Position numbers and translations under genes: made by a program. The notes under the pieces were generated by a model. That model made no database searches and was not told where the DNA came from. It was given only the letters and a program-made list of their open reading frames with translations. Below, piece after piece: positions 35,073 through 44,669 of a stretch of DNA of 64,000 nucleotides. The DNA is from Streptomyces sp. HmicA12 (lineage in GTDB: Bacteria; Actinomycetota; Actinomycetes; Streptomycetales; Streptomycetaceae), in the NCBI RefSeq assembly GCF_000373565.1, contig NZ_KB891851.1, positions 310,001-374,000 of the forward strand, written 5' to 3'. Each line of letters starts with the position of its first letter. Position 1 is the stretch's first letter.

Positions 35073-35843
35073 ATGACGCGCAGATGGCCGCTCATCACCA
35101 CGATCGCCGTATTGACCGTCGCGCTGGCCTTCGTCGTCGTCCACCTCGTGCGCGGCGAGGACTCGGGGGACGACAAGGCCGAGGCGAAGCCCGCCGCGTC
35201 GAGCCCGGCCGCCCGTGACACGTCGCTGCAGGGACTCGGCTGGTGGCCCCTGCACCGGTCCGGCACGGCCAAGGCCGGTGAGCACGACGCCGTCGTCAGC
35301 GGCGGCACGCGGTGGACCGAGGGCCCCGAGGGCGGCGCCCTGCGGCTGGACGGCAGCCAGGGGTACGCGAGCACCAACACCCGGCTCGACACCACGGGCA
35401 AGGACTACTCGGTCGCCGCGCGGGTGCGCCTCGGCTCGCAGGGCATGAAGGGCATACACACCGCCCTGTCCGAGGACGGTGACCAGCACAGCGCGTTCTA
35501 CCTGCAGTACTCCGGCGGAGACGGAAACTTCGCGTTCAGTTTCACCGGCGCCCGTACGGTCGCGGAGACGTCGCAGGCGCCGCAGCCCGGCCGCTGGTAC
35601 CACCTGACCGGCACGTACAGTCAGAAGAACCACCGGATGCACATCTACGTGGATGGTCGGCTCGCGGGCACCAGGGTGGCCTCCAGCAGCGTGAAACCCA
35701 CGGGCGCCGTCGTGGTCGGACGCGGCAGGTTCCATGGCAGGGACGCCGACTTCTGGAACGGCGACATCGCCGACGTGCACGTCTACGACCGGGAGTTGTC
35801 GTCCCGCGAGGTGAGCACGCTCTCCTCCCACGAGCCGGGCTGA
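35073..35843 (+). CDS. Membrane-anchored LamG/concanavalin-like protein
   Basis: 256 aa. An N-terminal signal anchor (RWPLITTIAVLTVALAFVVVHLV) and a Ser/Ala linker precede a single LamG domain: GGALRLDGSQGYAST, YSVAARVRL, RWYHLTGTYSQKNHRMHIYV, WNGDIADVHVYDRELS. Such domains bind glycans or surface proteins outside the cell. The ATG at 35073 has GAGGAAA six bases upstream, better than the ATG at 35046. The 244 bp before it holds no gene that I can support. Confidence 0.82.
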   Translation: MTRRWPLITTIAVLTVALAFVVVHLVRGEDSGDDKAEAKPAASSPAARDTSLQGLGWWPLHRSGTAKAGEHDAVVSGGTRWTEGPEGGALRLDGSQGYASTNTRLDTTGKDYSVAARVRLGSQGMKGIHTALSEDGDQHSAFYLQYSGGDGNFAFSFTGARTVAETSQAPQPGRWYHLTGTYSQKNHRMHIYVDGRLAGTRVASSSVKPTGAVVVGRGRFHGRDADFWNGDIADVHVYDRELSSREVSTLSSHEPG

Positions 35844-35995
35844 CCGGCGCCGACGCACGAGTTCACCCGCATCCGCGGTCTGCCGGGCACCACACGCGTG
35901 CCCGGCAGACCGCGGACGCGGGCGACGGCGTCCGCCGGCTCCCCGCATCCGGCCGAATCCGTCTTCCCCCACAGACGACCGGAGAGGAAAAGGCC

Positions 35996-36589
35996 TTGTC
36001 GGCCAGCACTTCTACCGAAGACCCCATACCGGGACCCGACGCCGCGGAGCCCCGACCCGACGAGTTCCTGAGGGCGCTCTACGATTTCCACGGCAGCGCG
36101 CTCCTGCAGTTCGCCGTGCGACGTCTCGAGGGCGACTGGCACCGCGCCGAGGACGTCCTCCAGGAGGTCGCCATCCGCGCCTGGCGGCACGCCGGGGAGC
36201 TCGATCCGACCACGGACGCGGCGCGGCCCTGGCTCTTCACCGCGCTGCGCAATCTCGTCATCGACGGACACCGGGCCCGCCAGGCCCGGCCACCGGAGAC
36301 CGGCGACCCCGAGCTCGCCCACCTGCCGGTGTCCGACGGCGTCGACCACATCCTCACCTCCCAGGTCCTCGTCGAGGCGCTGCGGGACCTGCGGCCGGCC
36401 CAGCGCGAGGTGCTGCTGCACGTGCACTACCTGGGACGCAGCGTCAACCAGACCGCCAAGGTCCTCGGTGTGCCGCCGGGCACGGTCAAGTCCCGTACGT
36501 ACTACGCCGCCCGCGCCATGCGCGAGGCACTGCACAACCGCGGGCTGTACGCGAACGGCGTGGACGGAGCGGACCGCGAGGCATCATGA
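35996..36589 (+). CDS. ECF-type RNA polymerase sigma factor
   Basis: 197 aa. Region 2 is seen in DVLQEVAIRAWRH and RPWLFTALRNLVIDGHRAR; region 4 in LRDLRPAQREVLLHVHYLGR and the recognition helix PPGTVKSRTYYAARAMREAL. A TTG start with GAGAGG eight bases before is used. The next gene, convergent with a 6-bp overlap, is not an evident anti-sigma factor and no zinc-finger protein follows, so control of this sigma factor is not shown locally. Confidence 0.9.
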   Translation: MSASTSTEDPIPGPDAAEPRPDEFLRALYDFHGSALLQFAVRRLEGDWHRAEDVLQEVAIRAWRHAGELDPTTDAARPWLFTALRNLVIDGHRARQARPPETGDPELAHLPVSDGVDHILTSQVLVEALRDLRPAQREVLLHVHYLGRSVNQTAKVLGVPPGTVKSRTYYAARAMREALHNRGLYANGVDGADREAS

Positions 36590-37537
36590 CGCCGCTGCCG
36601 GCCGCCCCGCGTGCCGGGTGACCTCCAGACCGAGCGGCCCGGTGTCGAGCGTTCCGTCCGCACCGATCCGCCAGCGCCACCCCGTGGGTGCCTCGCCGAG
36701 CACCAGCAGCGCGTCCCCGCGCCGCATCCCGGCCAGGGCCCCTTCCCGGCGCGGGAGCTGGGTGGCGTCCACGACGAACAGATGAGGTGCCTCGCCCTGC
36801 ACGGCGATCCGGCTGCTGCCCTCGATCAGCCGGAAGACCTGGGTGACGTCGGGCGATCCGGGCTCCGGCGCGCCCGCGCCCGCCGACGTAGCCAGGGCGA
36901 ACGCCTCGTCCAGGCTGGCCGCGTGATGCAGCCGCGAGGTCGGCGCCTCGTTCCCGGACAGCAGCCCGCCGCCGCTCAGGGATCCCACCAGGGTGACCTC
37001 GACGAGCGCCCCCACCGGGCCGCCGAGCGCCTCGGCGACGACGGCCCGCGCCAGGCCGCGCACCTCGTCGTCCGGACCCGCCACCGAGACGGGCCCCGCC
37101 GCCCGGGAGAGGTCGACCAGGACCCGGTCGGGGCCGTCCGTGCCCACCGTCACCGTCAGCGAGTACGGCAGGGCCGGCTGGCCGTCGGGCCCCGGGCGGT
37201 GCAGATCGTCGGGCGAGATCGTCCACCGCTCGCCGTCCGCCTCGGCGGTCCAGGGCGCGGGGGCGGTCTCCTCGGCCCCGGCCAGCAGCAGCCCGAGGCG
37301 CTCCTCGGAGTAGACGACGGCGTACACGTCGGGCAGCGACCGGCCCGAGCGCAGACACTCGCCCGTCAGCCGCCGCAGGCCCGCGTCGATCACGTCCAGC
37401 GCCTCCCGGCCCACGACGGCGGCCGAGGCGGCGACGGGCTTCGGCGGGCGGGGCCGCCGTCGCTCGGTGACGATCAGCGCGGCGATCGCACCGATCAGCG
37501 CCAGCCCCAGCACCACGGCCAGGACGTACCAGATCAT
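36584..37537 (-). CDS. Single-pass membrane protein beside eccC, possible secretion accessory
   Basis: 317 aa. The N-terminus MIWYVLAVVLGLALIGAIAA is one transmembrane helix followed by RRRP; the rest is a soluble alpha/beta domain with several repeats of LVEVTLVGSL-type strands. I do not recognise the family. AAGGAG precedes the ATG by 7 nt. It is divergent from eccC over a 231-bp region holding a long inverted repeat, so the two may be co-regulated and linked in type VII secretion; this is by position only. Confidence 0.65.
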   Translation of the reverse strand: MIWYVLAVVLGLALIGAIAALIVTERRRPRPPKPVAASAAVVGREALDVIDAGLRRLTGECLRSGRSLPDVYAVVYSEERLGLLLAGAEETAPAPWTAEADGERWTISPDDLHRPGPDGQPALPYSLTVTVGTDGPDRVLVDLSRAAGPVSVAGPDDEVRGLARAVVAEALGGPVGALVEVTLVGSLSGGGLLSGNEAPTSRLHHAASLDEAFALATSAGAGAPEPGSPDVTQVFRLIEGSSRIAVQGEAPHLFVVDATQLPRREGALAGMRRGDALLVLGEAPTGWRWRIGADGTLDTGPLGLEVTRHAGRPAAAS

Positions 37538-37628
37538 CTTCTGACTCCTTGTCACAACGCCCCGGCGGCGGAGCCGGGGCGGTCGGCAGCGAGGTGACAC
37601 GGTCGCTGCGCCGTGCACCCGATGGCCA

Positions 37629-37695
37629 CTACGGCGCCCGTCCGCGGATGGTTCACCGGGCACGTGGGTGAACCATCCGCGGACGGGCGCCGTAG
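37629..37695. repeat. Perfect 29-bp inverted repeat upstream of eccC
   Basis: Arms 37629-37657 and 37667-37695 are exactly complementary over 29 bp, with a 9-nt loop (37658-37666, GGGCACGTG). It lies between the divergent starts at 37537 and 37769 rather than after a gene, so it is more likely an attenuator, cruciform or binding site than an ordinary terminator. Confidence 0.85.
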
Positions 37696-37768
37696 GTCCC
37701 GGCAGTGGCAGGGGAGCCGCCCATGTGGCTTTCCTGCCCCCGATTCACGCCGGCTGGAGGACGTACTC

Positions 37769-40700
37769 GTGTCGTTGATGTTGACCGTGGTCGAGGCGGG
37801 TGGTGACGCGTTCGACGTCCACCTCGACGCCGACCCGGACACGCCCGTGAGCGCTGTCGCTCAGGCGCTGGGCCGGGCGGGAGGCGTCCCCTGGCCCCCG
37901 GAGGGCCTCGGCCTGTACGCGGACGACCGGCTGCTGCCCGTCGACCTGCGGCTGCGGGACGCGCCCCTGCACCACGCGGCCGTCGTCGGCCTCGGCCGCC
38001 CGGCGGGCACCGCGTCGGTGGAGCCGGACGGCCTGGTGGAGCTCCGCACGGTCGGCGGGATCGGCGCGGGCACCGTGCACCGGCTCGACATCGGCGAGTA
38101 CCGGATCGGCCTGGCCCACGACGGCAGCGCCCAGGTGCTGCGCGCCGTGCCGGACCGTCCCATCGCCCTCCTGACGGTGGGCCCGGGCGGCCGCTGCCGC
38201 ATCGCGCCCGACGGCCCCGACGGCACAGTCCCGCAACTGGACCGCGAGGACCTCACCGAGCCCACCCCCTGGACGGTCGGCGCGCAGCTCCTCGTAGGCG
38301 ACTGCCTGCTCGAACTCGCGCTCCCGCAGAAGCCGGACGCGGCCCTGCAGCCGTCGGAGGACGGCACCGGCTGGGACTACAACCGGCCGCCGCGGCTGAG
38401 CCCGGCCCAGGCCGCCACCCGCTTCACCCTGCCCTCACCGCCCGCCGCGCCCGCCGCCCGGCCGCTTCCGTGGATCACCGCGCTGGTCCCGCTGGTGATG
38501 GCCGGAGCCGGGGCGCTGATCTTCGACCGCATGTCGATGCTGCTGTTCGGGCTGCTCTCCCCGGTCGCGATCGTCGGCAACTACGTGATGAACCGGCGCA
38601 CCGGCCGCCAGTCCCACTCCGACAGCGTCGCCGCGTACGAGGAGAAGAAGGCGCGCATCGAGGGCGACGCGGCCCAGGCCCTGGCGGCGGAGCGCACCGC
38701 CCGGCGCCGCGGCTTCCCGGACCCGGCCGAGGTCGTGCTGACCGCCGTCGGCCCCCGGCGCCGCCTGTGGGAGCGCCGTACCTCCGACGCCGACTTCCTC
38801 GAACTGCGCATCGGCACCGCCGACCTGGCGTCCGCCGTGGTCCTCCAGGACCCGACGAAGGACGAGCACCGCCGCGAGGACGCCAGGACCGCGTACGACG
38901 TCCCGGTGACCGTTCCGCTGCGCGAGCACGACGTCCTGGGCATCGCGGGCGAAGGGCCGGCCGCGCGGGCGGTGGCGCGCTGGGTGATCGCCCAGGCCGC
39001 CGTCCTGCACAGTCCGCGCGACCTCCAGATCCACCTCCTGACGACCGGCGAACGCGGCCGGGACGGCTGGTCCTGGCTGCGCTGGCTGCCGCATGTGCGC
39101 AAGAAGTCCGGCGACACCCCGGCCAGCATCGGCTACGGCACGGAGACCTGCGCCCGCCGCGTCGCCGAGCTCACCGCACTGATCGCCGAACGCGCCGGAC
39201 AGGACCGGCGCGGCGGACCCGCGGGGCCCGACGTGCTCGTCGTCCTCGACGGGGCCCGCAGGCTGCGCTCGCTGCCCGGCGTGGCGCAGATCCTGCGCGA
39301 AGGCCCCGCCGTCGGCGTCCGCGCGGTCTGCCTGGACTCCGAGGAGCGGCTGCTGCCCGAGGAGTGCCACGCCGTCGTCGCCGAGGAGCCCGGCGGCACC
39401 GTCCGGGTGGGCCGCTCCGGCCGCGGCACCGTCGGGGGCATCAGGCCCGACGCGGTGTCCGTGGACTGGTGCCGCTCGCTGGCCCGCGCGATGGGCCGGC
39501 TGCGCGACCCGGACGGGGACGACGAGGAGGCCGCCGTGCTGCCCGGCGCCGCGCGCCTGCTCGACGTCCTCTCCCTCGACCCGCCGCGGGCCGACGCGAT
39601 CCGGACCCGCTGGACCGCCGGGGGCCGCTCGACCCGGGCGGCCGTCGGCGTCTCCCTGGACGGCCCGTTCTACCTGGACCTCAAGCGCGACGGCCCGCAC
39701 GGCCTCGTCGCCGGCACCACCGGCTCCGGCAAGTCCGAACTCCTCCAGACGCTCGTCGCCTCGCTCGCGGTGGCCAACCGCCCGGACGCGATGACGTTCG
39801 TCCTCGTCGACTACAAGGGCGGCTCCGCGTTCAAGGACTGCGTGGACCTGCCGCACACCGTCGGCATGGTCACCGACCTCGACGCCCACCTCGTCGAGCG
39901 GGCCCTCGTGTCGCTCACGGCCGAACTCACCCGGCGCGAGCACATCCTCGCCGCCGCCGGAGCCAAGGACATCGAGGACTACGTCGATCTCCTGGAGCGT
40001 GAACCGAGGGCCGGCCGCGCGCCGATGCCCCGACTCCTCATCGTCATCGACGAGTTCGCCTCGATGGTGCGCGACCTGCCGGACTTCGTGAAGGGCCTGG
40101 TCAACATCGCCCAGCGGGGCCGCAGCCTCGGCATCCACCTGATCCTGGCGACGCAGCGCCCCAGCGGTGTCGTCTCCTCGGAGATCCGCGCCAACACCAA
40201 CCTGCGCATCGCGCTGCGGGTCACCGACGCGGGGGAGAGCCAGGACGTCCTCAACTCCCCGGAGGCCGCCGGGATTTCGCAGGGAACCCCGGGCCGGGCC
40301 TACGTGCGCCTCGGCCAGAACTCCCTCGTGCCCTTCCAGTCCGGGCGCGTCGGAGGCCGCCGCCCCGGCGCCGCCGCCACCTCGCTGCCGGCCCCCTGGG
40401 CGGTGCCGGTCGGCTGGGAACGACTCGGCGAACCGCTCCCGGAACGGCCCCGCGCCGCCGCCGCGCCCGCCGAGGTGGAGACCGACCTCACCGGCCTCGT
40501 CGCCGCGATCCGCGCGGCGGAACGGGAGATGGGCATCCCCGCGCAGCACAGCCCCTGGCTCCCGCCGCTGCCCGAGATCCTGGTCACCGGCGACCTCCCG
40601 CAGCCCTCGCCCACGGACTACGACCTCGCGCCCGTGGCGTACGGCGTGGTGGACCTGCCCGCCCAACAGGCCCGGCTGCCCCTGCTGATCGACCCGGCGA

Positions 40701-42154
40701 CCCTCGGCCACCTGCACATCGTCGGCTCGCCCCGGCAGGGCAGGTCGCAGACGCTGCGCACCATCGCCGGCGCCCTCGCCTCCGCCCACGCCCCGCACCA
40801 GCTGCACATGTACGGCATCGACTGCGGCAACGGCGCGCTGCTGCCCATCGAGGGCCTGCCGCACTGCGGGGCCATCACCCAGCGCACCCAGCCCGACCGG
40901 GTGGCCCGGCTGCTTGCCCGCCTCACCAAGGAACTGACGCGACGTCAGGAGATGCTCGCCACCCGCGGCAGCGCCGACCTGCCGGAGCTGCGCCGCGCCC
41001 TGCCGGAGGGCGAACGCCCGCCGCACATCGTCGTGTTCGTCGACCGCTGGGAGGTCTTCGACAAGCAGCTCGGCGAGTACGACTCCGGGAACCTGCTGAA
41101 CGCCGTGATGACGCTGCTGCGGGACGGCGCGAGCGTCGGCATCCACCTGATCATGACCGGTGACCGGGCGCTGTTCTCCAGCCGGGTCGCCGGCACCACC
41201 GAGGACAAGCTCGTACTCAAGCTGAACGAGAAGTCCGAGTACGGCGCGATCGGCATCACCCAGCGCAACGTGCCCGACGAGATCCCGCCGGGCCGCGCGT
41301 TCCGCGGCGCCGACAAGGCGGAGGTGCAGATCGCGCTCCTCACGGCGAACCCGGAGGGCCAGGCGCAGGCCGCCGCGCTGCACCGGATCGCCGAGCGGTG
41401 CCGCGAGCGCGCGGGTCAACTGCCGCAAGCCGTACGGCCGTTCCGTGTCGACACCCTGCCGGACCGGCTCACCTGGGAGGACGCGACCCGGTACGTGCCG
41501 CGGCCGCTGCCGTCGCCGCGCTGGGCCCTGTCCGGGGTCGGCGGCGACGAACTCGCCGCATACGGGCCCGACTTCGCGATCACGCCGACCTTCCTCGTCG
41601 CCGGACCCGCCCGGTCGGGACGCAGCACCGTCCTGGCGACGCTGGCCCTGTCGCTCCTGTCGACCCGCACGCCGATCGTCGTCGGCGCGCCCGCACGGTC
41701 GCCGCTGCGGCAGCTCGCCGGACGGCCCGGGGTGCTCGCGGTCTTCGACGACTCCGACATCGACCCCACCGCGCTGGAGGAGGCGCTGGCGGCCGCGCCG
41801 CAGGGGGCCGTGGTGATCCTGGACGACGCCGACCTGCTGCTGAAGACGAAGGCCGAGTCCGTCCTCACCCAGATCGCCAAGTCCGGCACGGAGACCGGCC
41901 GGGGACTGGTGATCGCAGGACAGACCGACCGGCTCTCCTCCGGCTTCTCCGGCTGGCACACCGAGGCCCGCCGCAACCGGTGCGGTCTGCTCCTGAAGCC
42001 GCAGAACATGAGCGACGGCGAGCTGATCGGCGTCAAGGTGCCGCGCAGCCGCCTGGGCGCGACCAGCCCGGGGCGGGCGATCCTGCACCTGGGCGACGGC
42101 GTGCTGCGCACCGTCCAGGTCCCGGAGACGGTGCTCCCGGCGGCCGGGAACTGA
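37769..42154 (+). CDS. eccC: Type VII secretion FtsK/SpoIIIE ATPase EccC
   Basis: 1461-aa motor of a type VII (ESX) secretion system. The N-terminal 250 residues are ubiquitin-like and FHA-like beta domains; two transmembrane helices follow (WITALVPLVMAGAGALIF, MLLFGLLSPVAIVGNYVM). Three FtsK-type ATPase domains come next. The first has an intact Walker A (GTTGSGKSE, about residue 649) and Walker B (LLIVIDEFASM). The second and third have Arg instead of the Walker Lys (GSPRQGRSQT about 989, GPARSGRST about 1280), so only the first should hydrolyse ATP normally. The GTG at 37769 with GGAGG 8 nt before is chosen. EccB, EccD, EccE and mycosin genes are not in this window. Confidence 0.93.
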   Translation: MSLMLTVVEAGGDAFDVHLDADPDTPVSAVAQALGRAGGVPWPPEGLGLYADDRLLPVDLRLRDAPLHHAAVVGLGRPAGTASVEPDGLVELRTVGGIGAGTVHRLDIGEYRIGLAHDGSAQVLRAVPDRPIALLTVGPGGRCRIAPDGPDGTVPQLDREDLTEPTPWTVGAQLLVGDCLLELALPQKPDAALQPSEDGTGWDYNRPPRLSPAQAATRFTLPSPPAAPAARPLPWITALVPLVMAGAGALIFDRMSMLLFGLLSPVAIVGNYVMNRRTGRQSHSDSVAAYEEKKARIEGDAAQALAAERTARRRGFPDPAEVVLTAVGPRRRLWERRTSDADFLELRIGTADLASAVVLQDPTKDEHRREDARTAYDVPVTVPLREHDVLGIAGEGPAARAVARWVIAQAAVLHSPRDLQIHLLTTGERGRDGWSWLRWLPHVRKKSGDTPASIGYGTETCARRVAELTALIAERAGQDRRGGPAGPDVLVVLDGARRLRSLPGVAQILREGPAVGVRAVCLDSEERLLPEECHAVVAEEPGGTVRVGRSGRGTVGGIRPDAVSVDWCRSLARAMGRLRDPDGDDEEAAVLPGAARLLDVLSLDPPRADAIRTRWTAGGRSTRAAVGVSLDGPFYLDLKRDGPHGLVAGTTGSGKSELLQTLVASLAVANRPDAMTFVLVDYKGGSAFKDCVDLPHTVGMVTDLDAHLVERALVSLTAELTRREHILAAAGAKDIEDYVDLLEREPRAGRAPMPRLLIVIDEFASMVRDLPDFVKGLVNIAQRGRSLGIHLILATQRPSGVVSSEIRANTNLRIALRVTDAGESQDVLNSPEAAGISQGTPGRAYVRLGQNSLVPFQSGRVGGRRPGAAATSLPAPWAVPVGWERLGEPLPERPRAAAAPAEVETDLTGLVAAIRAAEREMGIPAQHSPWLPPLPEILVTGDLPQPSPTDYDLAPVAYGVVDLPAQQARLPLLIDPATLGHLHIVGSPRQGRSQTLRTIAGALASAHAPHQLHMYGIDCGNGALLPIEGLPHCGAITQRTQPDRVARLLARLTKELTRRQEMLATRGSADLPELRRALPEGERPPHIVVFVDRWEVFDKQLGEYDSGNLLNAVMTLLRDGASVGIHLIMTGDRALFSSRVAGTTEDKLVLKLNEKSEYGAIGITQRNVPDEIPPGRAFRGADKAEVQIALLTANPEGQAQAAALHRIAERCRERAGQLPQAVRPFRVDTLPDRLTWEDATRYVPRPLPSPRWALSGVGGDELAAYGPDFAITPTFLVAGPARSGRSTVLATLALSLLSTRTPIVVGAPARSPLRQLAGRPGVLAVFDDSDIDPTALEEALAAAPQGAVVILDDADLLLKTKAESVLTQIAKSGTETGRGLVIAGQTDRLSSGFSGWHTEARRNRCGLLLKPQNMSDGELIGVKVPRSRLGATSPGRAILHLGDGVLRTVQVPETVLPAAGN

Positions 42155-42173
42155 CCGTACGCACAGAAGAGTT

Positions 42174-42208
42174 GAGGGCTCCCGCCGAAGAATTCGGCGG
42201 GAGCCCTC
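42174..42208. terminator. Bidirectional terminator after eccC
   Basis: 16-bp perfect stem (42174-42189 with 42193-42208), loop GAA, between convergent eccC and the candidate effector gene. Confidence 0.82.
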
Positions 42209-42230
42209 CCGTGTGCGGAGCGTGTCCCGG

Positions 42231-43559
42231 TCAGGTCGTCCCGGGGAGATAGCTGCCGTCGTGCGCAGGCGGGACCTTGTGGTCCGCGTTGGCCGCCGGA
42301 CCGTAGATGAAGCCCGCCACTCCGAGGAAGAAGCCGGCCACCTCCGTACGGGACCAGGCGCCGATGATCCCCAGCATCGGGGCGATGGGCGGCATCTTGA
42401 TGGGCAGGTTCTTGAAGTCGAGGAAGGCCGTGATGGTCTTGCCCAGAGCACCGCTCAGCGCCCCCATCGGGTTCTTCGGCACCTGCCCGAGCCACTTCAG
42501 ATCGTCGATCTTGGACCCGATCCCCTTCAGGGCCTCACCGATCTCACCGGGGAGGTCCTTGAAGGAGTTGAGGGATTTGCCGATGTTCGTGGGGATGCTC
42601 TTGAAGGCCCCTGGGATTTCCTTGAACTCACCCGGAATTCCCTTGAGCAGCGTGCCGATCTTGGCGCCTGCCTTGAAGATCGCGCCCGCGCCGAGACCGA
42701 GGCCGATGATGTTGAGGACCATGTCGAGCGGATCCCACTCGCCCGTCTCGATGCTCTTGGCGATGCTGATCCCGAACGCCGCCCCGCTGAACACGAAGCT
42801 GCCGATCGTCAGGGCGAGTCCGAGGCCCTGAAGCCCGGGGATCAGCATGGCCAGGATGCCCAGGACGCCGCCGATGATGCCGAAGACGAAGCCGAGAGTG
42901 TCGCGGATCTTCTCCCAGATGCTCTTGCCCGGGACCGCCTCGTCCCGCGCGTCGTCCAGCGCCCGCGCCGCCACGCCGGCGGCGTCCTCGCGCACCTCGC
43001 GCGCGTCCTCCGCGAGCAGCCGGGCGGCGTCGAGATCGTCCTGGGCCGCATCGGCCTTGCCCTGCGCCGTGGACCGCTTGTTCGTGGCCTCGTCCAGGGC
43101 GCGCTTCGCGCTCTGTCGCGCCTCGTGCTCGTCCGGCGGGGGCATGGCCCCGTCGAGACGGCTGATGTCGGCCCCGGCCGCGCGGACCACCTCGGTGGCC
43201 GCGTCCAGCCGGTCCTTGGCCTTCCGCCCGTCCTCGAGCGCGTCGTCGGCCTTCTTCTGCGTGTCGTGCAGGACGTGCACGTACGTCTTCAGCGCGCCGG
43301 CCGCCTGGTCGTACGAACTGTGCAGTTTGCGCACCTGGTTGGCCAGATCGCCGAGCTTGTCCCGCAGCTTCTCCATGGACTTGCCCTCGCCCACCTGCTG
43401 GTTCTCCAGCTGGGACACGAGAGGGAGGGCGTCGCCCGCGTTGTTGGCCACGGAACGGTAGCTGTTCGCGAGCTTCTCCAGTATGTCCGCGTCGCCCGGA
43501 GTCGGGTCGTCGGAGAATCCGAAGACCGACTCCCATTCGGATACCGCCGGCCGCACCAT
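42231..43559 (-). CDS. Candidate type VII secreted effector with coiled-coil N-terminus and hydrophobic C-terminus
   Basis: 442 aa, no signal peptide. Residues 1-215 are helical and heptad-rich (EKLRDKLGDLANQVRKLHSS, AKRALDEATNKRSTAQGKAD), like LXG/WXG-type targeting domains. Residues 220-290 hold Gly-rich hydrophobic helices (FVFGIIGGVLGILAMLIPGL), and the rest has repeated IPGEFKEIPGAFKSIPTNIG helices and a hydrophobic end. This is the look of a polymorphic type VII effector, possibly membrane-active; no catalytic motif is visible. It ends the operon 44969-42231 after two WXG100-like genes. No separate immunity gene is obvious. Confidence 0.65.
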   Translation of the reverse strand: MVRPAVSEWESVFGFSDDPTPGDADILEKLANSYRSVANNAGDALPLVSQLENQQVGEGKSMEKLRDKLGDLANQVRKLHSSYDQAAGALKTYVHVLHDTQKKADDALEDGRKAKDRLDAATEVVRAAGADISRLDGAMPPPDEHEARQSAKRALDEATNKRSTAQGKADAAQDDLDAARLLAEDAREVREDAAGVAARALDDARDEAVPGKSIWEKIRDTLGFVFGIIGGVLGILAMLIPGLQGLGLALTIGSFVFSGAAFGISIAKSIETGEWDPLDMVLNIIGLGLGAGAIFKAGAKIGTLLKGIPGEFKEIPGAFKSIPTNIGKSLNSFKDLPGEIGEALKGIGSKIDDLKWLGQVPKNPMGALSGALGKTITAFLDFKNLPIKMPPIAPMLGIIGAWSRTEVAGFFLGVAGFIYGPAANADHKVPPAHDGSYLPGTT

Positions 43560-43569
43560 GGTCGCGACC

Positions 43570-44256
43570 TCACTTTCCCTTGTGTTCTGTGCTCGGAGAC
43601 TGCGTGGGCCCGGTCAGGTCGTCGAACCGGAACGACTCGGCGATCGCGTCGAAGACGTCGTGGAACTGCTCCGCCAGGTGCACGTTGGTGGTCGAGTTGG
43701 CGAGCACCAGGTACTCCCGGCTGTTCGGCACCGGGATCAGGACGTGCCGCATCACCGTGGGGATCCGCTTCCCCTTGGTCTCCACTTCCTCGATCCTGGT
43801 GATCCGCCCGACCGGGCCCACCTGGGGCAGGTCCACCATCTCCACCTCGCCCACGGGGAGTCCGGTGCCCTCCGCGTCGGCGCCGACCTGCAGGGCGGCC
43901 GCGACGATCAGTTCGGCCAGGTCCTCCGACTGTTCCTCGGGCACGGACACCCGCAGCACGATCGTCGTGGCGCTGAGCACCAGCGCGCCGTCGCCGGTGT
44001 TGAGGACCCTGAGCATCCCCGCCGCCTGCAGCGCGCCCTGCGCGTACGCGTCGCGGGCCGTGCGCCGGGTGTCGCGGATCAGGTCGTCCACCCGCTCGCG
44101 GGAGAGCGGGGCGTTCTTCACCTGGTCCTCGATCTTGCGGCGGATCGAGGCGTCCCGGGTGCTCGGGTCCAGGTCGAGATGCCACCACGAACCGGGGAAC
44201 TTCAGCCGGTAGCCCGCCGGCGCGCCGGGGGGCCGCTCCATGGCCTGTTGCGTCAT
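43570..44256 (-). CDS. Soluble protein between WXG100-like genes and effector, possible chaperone
   Basis: 228 aa, no membrane helix. An N-terminal alpha region with WWHLDLDPSTRDASIRRKI leads to a beta-rich middle (GDGALVLSATTIVLRVSV, GRITRIEEV) and a C-terminus DVFDAIAESFRF. I do not recognise a family. Genes in this place often encode the effector-specific chaperone or immunity factor. It is 34 bp after the second WXG100-like gene and 10 bp before the effector. Confidence 0.6.
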   Translation of the reverse strand: MTQQAMERPPGAPAGYRLKFPGSWWHLDLDPSTRDASIRRKIEDQVKNAPLSRERVDDLIRDTRRTARDAYAQGALQAAGMLRVLNTGDGALVLSATTIVLRVSVPEEQSEDLAELIVAAALQVGADAEGTGLPVGEVEMVDLPQVGPVGRITRIEEVETKGKRIPTVMRHVLIPVPNSREYLVLANSTTNVHLAEQFHDVFDAIAESFRFDDLTGPTQSPSTEHKGK

Positions 44257-44290
44257 GACGCGATTTCCTTCCGCACGCCGCCGTCGTTCG

Positions 44291-44596
44291 TCACGCGTCC
44301 TTCTCCAGGGCCTTGCCGCTCTCGTCGTCCGTCTTCGTGAAGTTCTCGGAGATCTTGTCCGTGTTCTCCTTGAACACCTTCACGTTGTCGGAGACCTTCT
44401 CGAGACCCGCCACCCACGCCTTGTCGAAGCCGTCGAGCGCGTCCGCGAGCTTGGAGTCGCCGACAAAGGGCTTGAACGGCTTCACGTCACCCGCGGCGTG
44501 GTACAGGGTCGCGCTGTCTCCGATCAGGTCCGCGATGTTCTGGAGCTCCTGGGAGGTCTCCTTCAGATCCTGCACGGGCACGCTGATGCGCCCCAT
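44291..44596 (-). CDS. WXG100-like small helical protein 2
   Basis: 101 aa, all helical, no signal peptide. It has the two-helix hairpin length of the ESAT-6/WXG100 family; the turn contains DGFDKAWVAGLEKV, with W but without the strict WxG. Such proteins are secreted as dimers through EccC or guide the effector to it. It follows GGAAAGGAG and lies 73 bp after the first small gene. Confidence 0.75.
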   Translation of the reverse strand: MGRISVPVQDLKETSQELQNIADLIGDSATLYHAAGDVKPFKPFVGDSKLADALDGFDKAWVAGLEKVSDNVKVFKENTDKISENFTKTDDESGKALEKDA

Positions 44597-44669
44597 CGGT
44601 GTCTCCTTTCCTGCTCCGGACGTCCGGCTCCGCCCTCACGCGGAGGGCGGAGCCGGCCACGAGCGCACG

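Noticed and set aside
38435..42451. Open frame of 1338 codons antisense to eccC
   Set aside because: It is the mirror of a strongly supported gene and has Gly/Arg/Val/Asp low-complexity composition, typical of GC-rich antisense frames.
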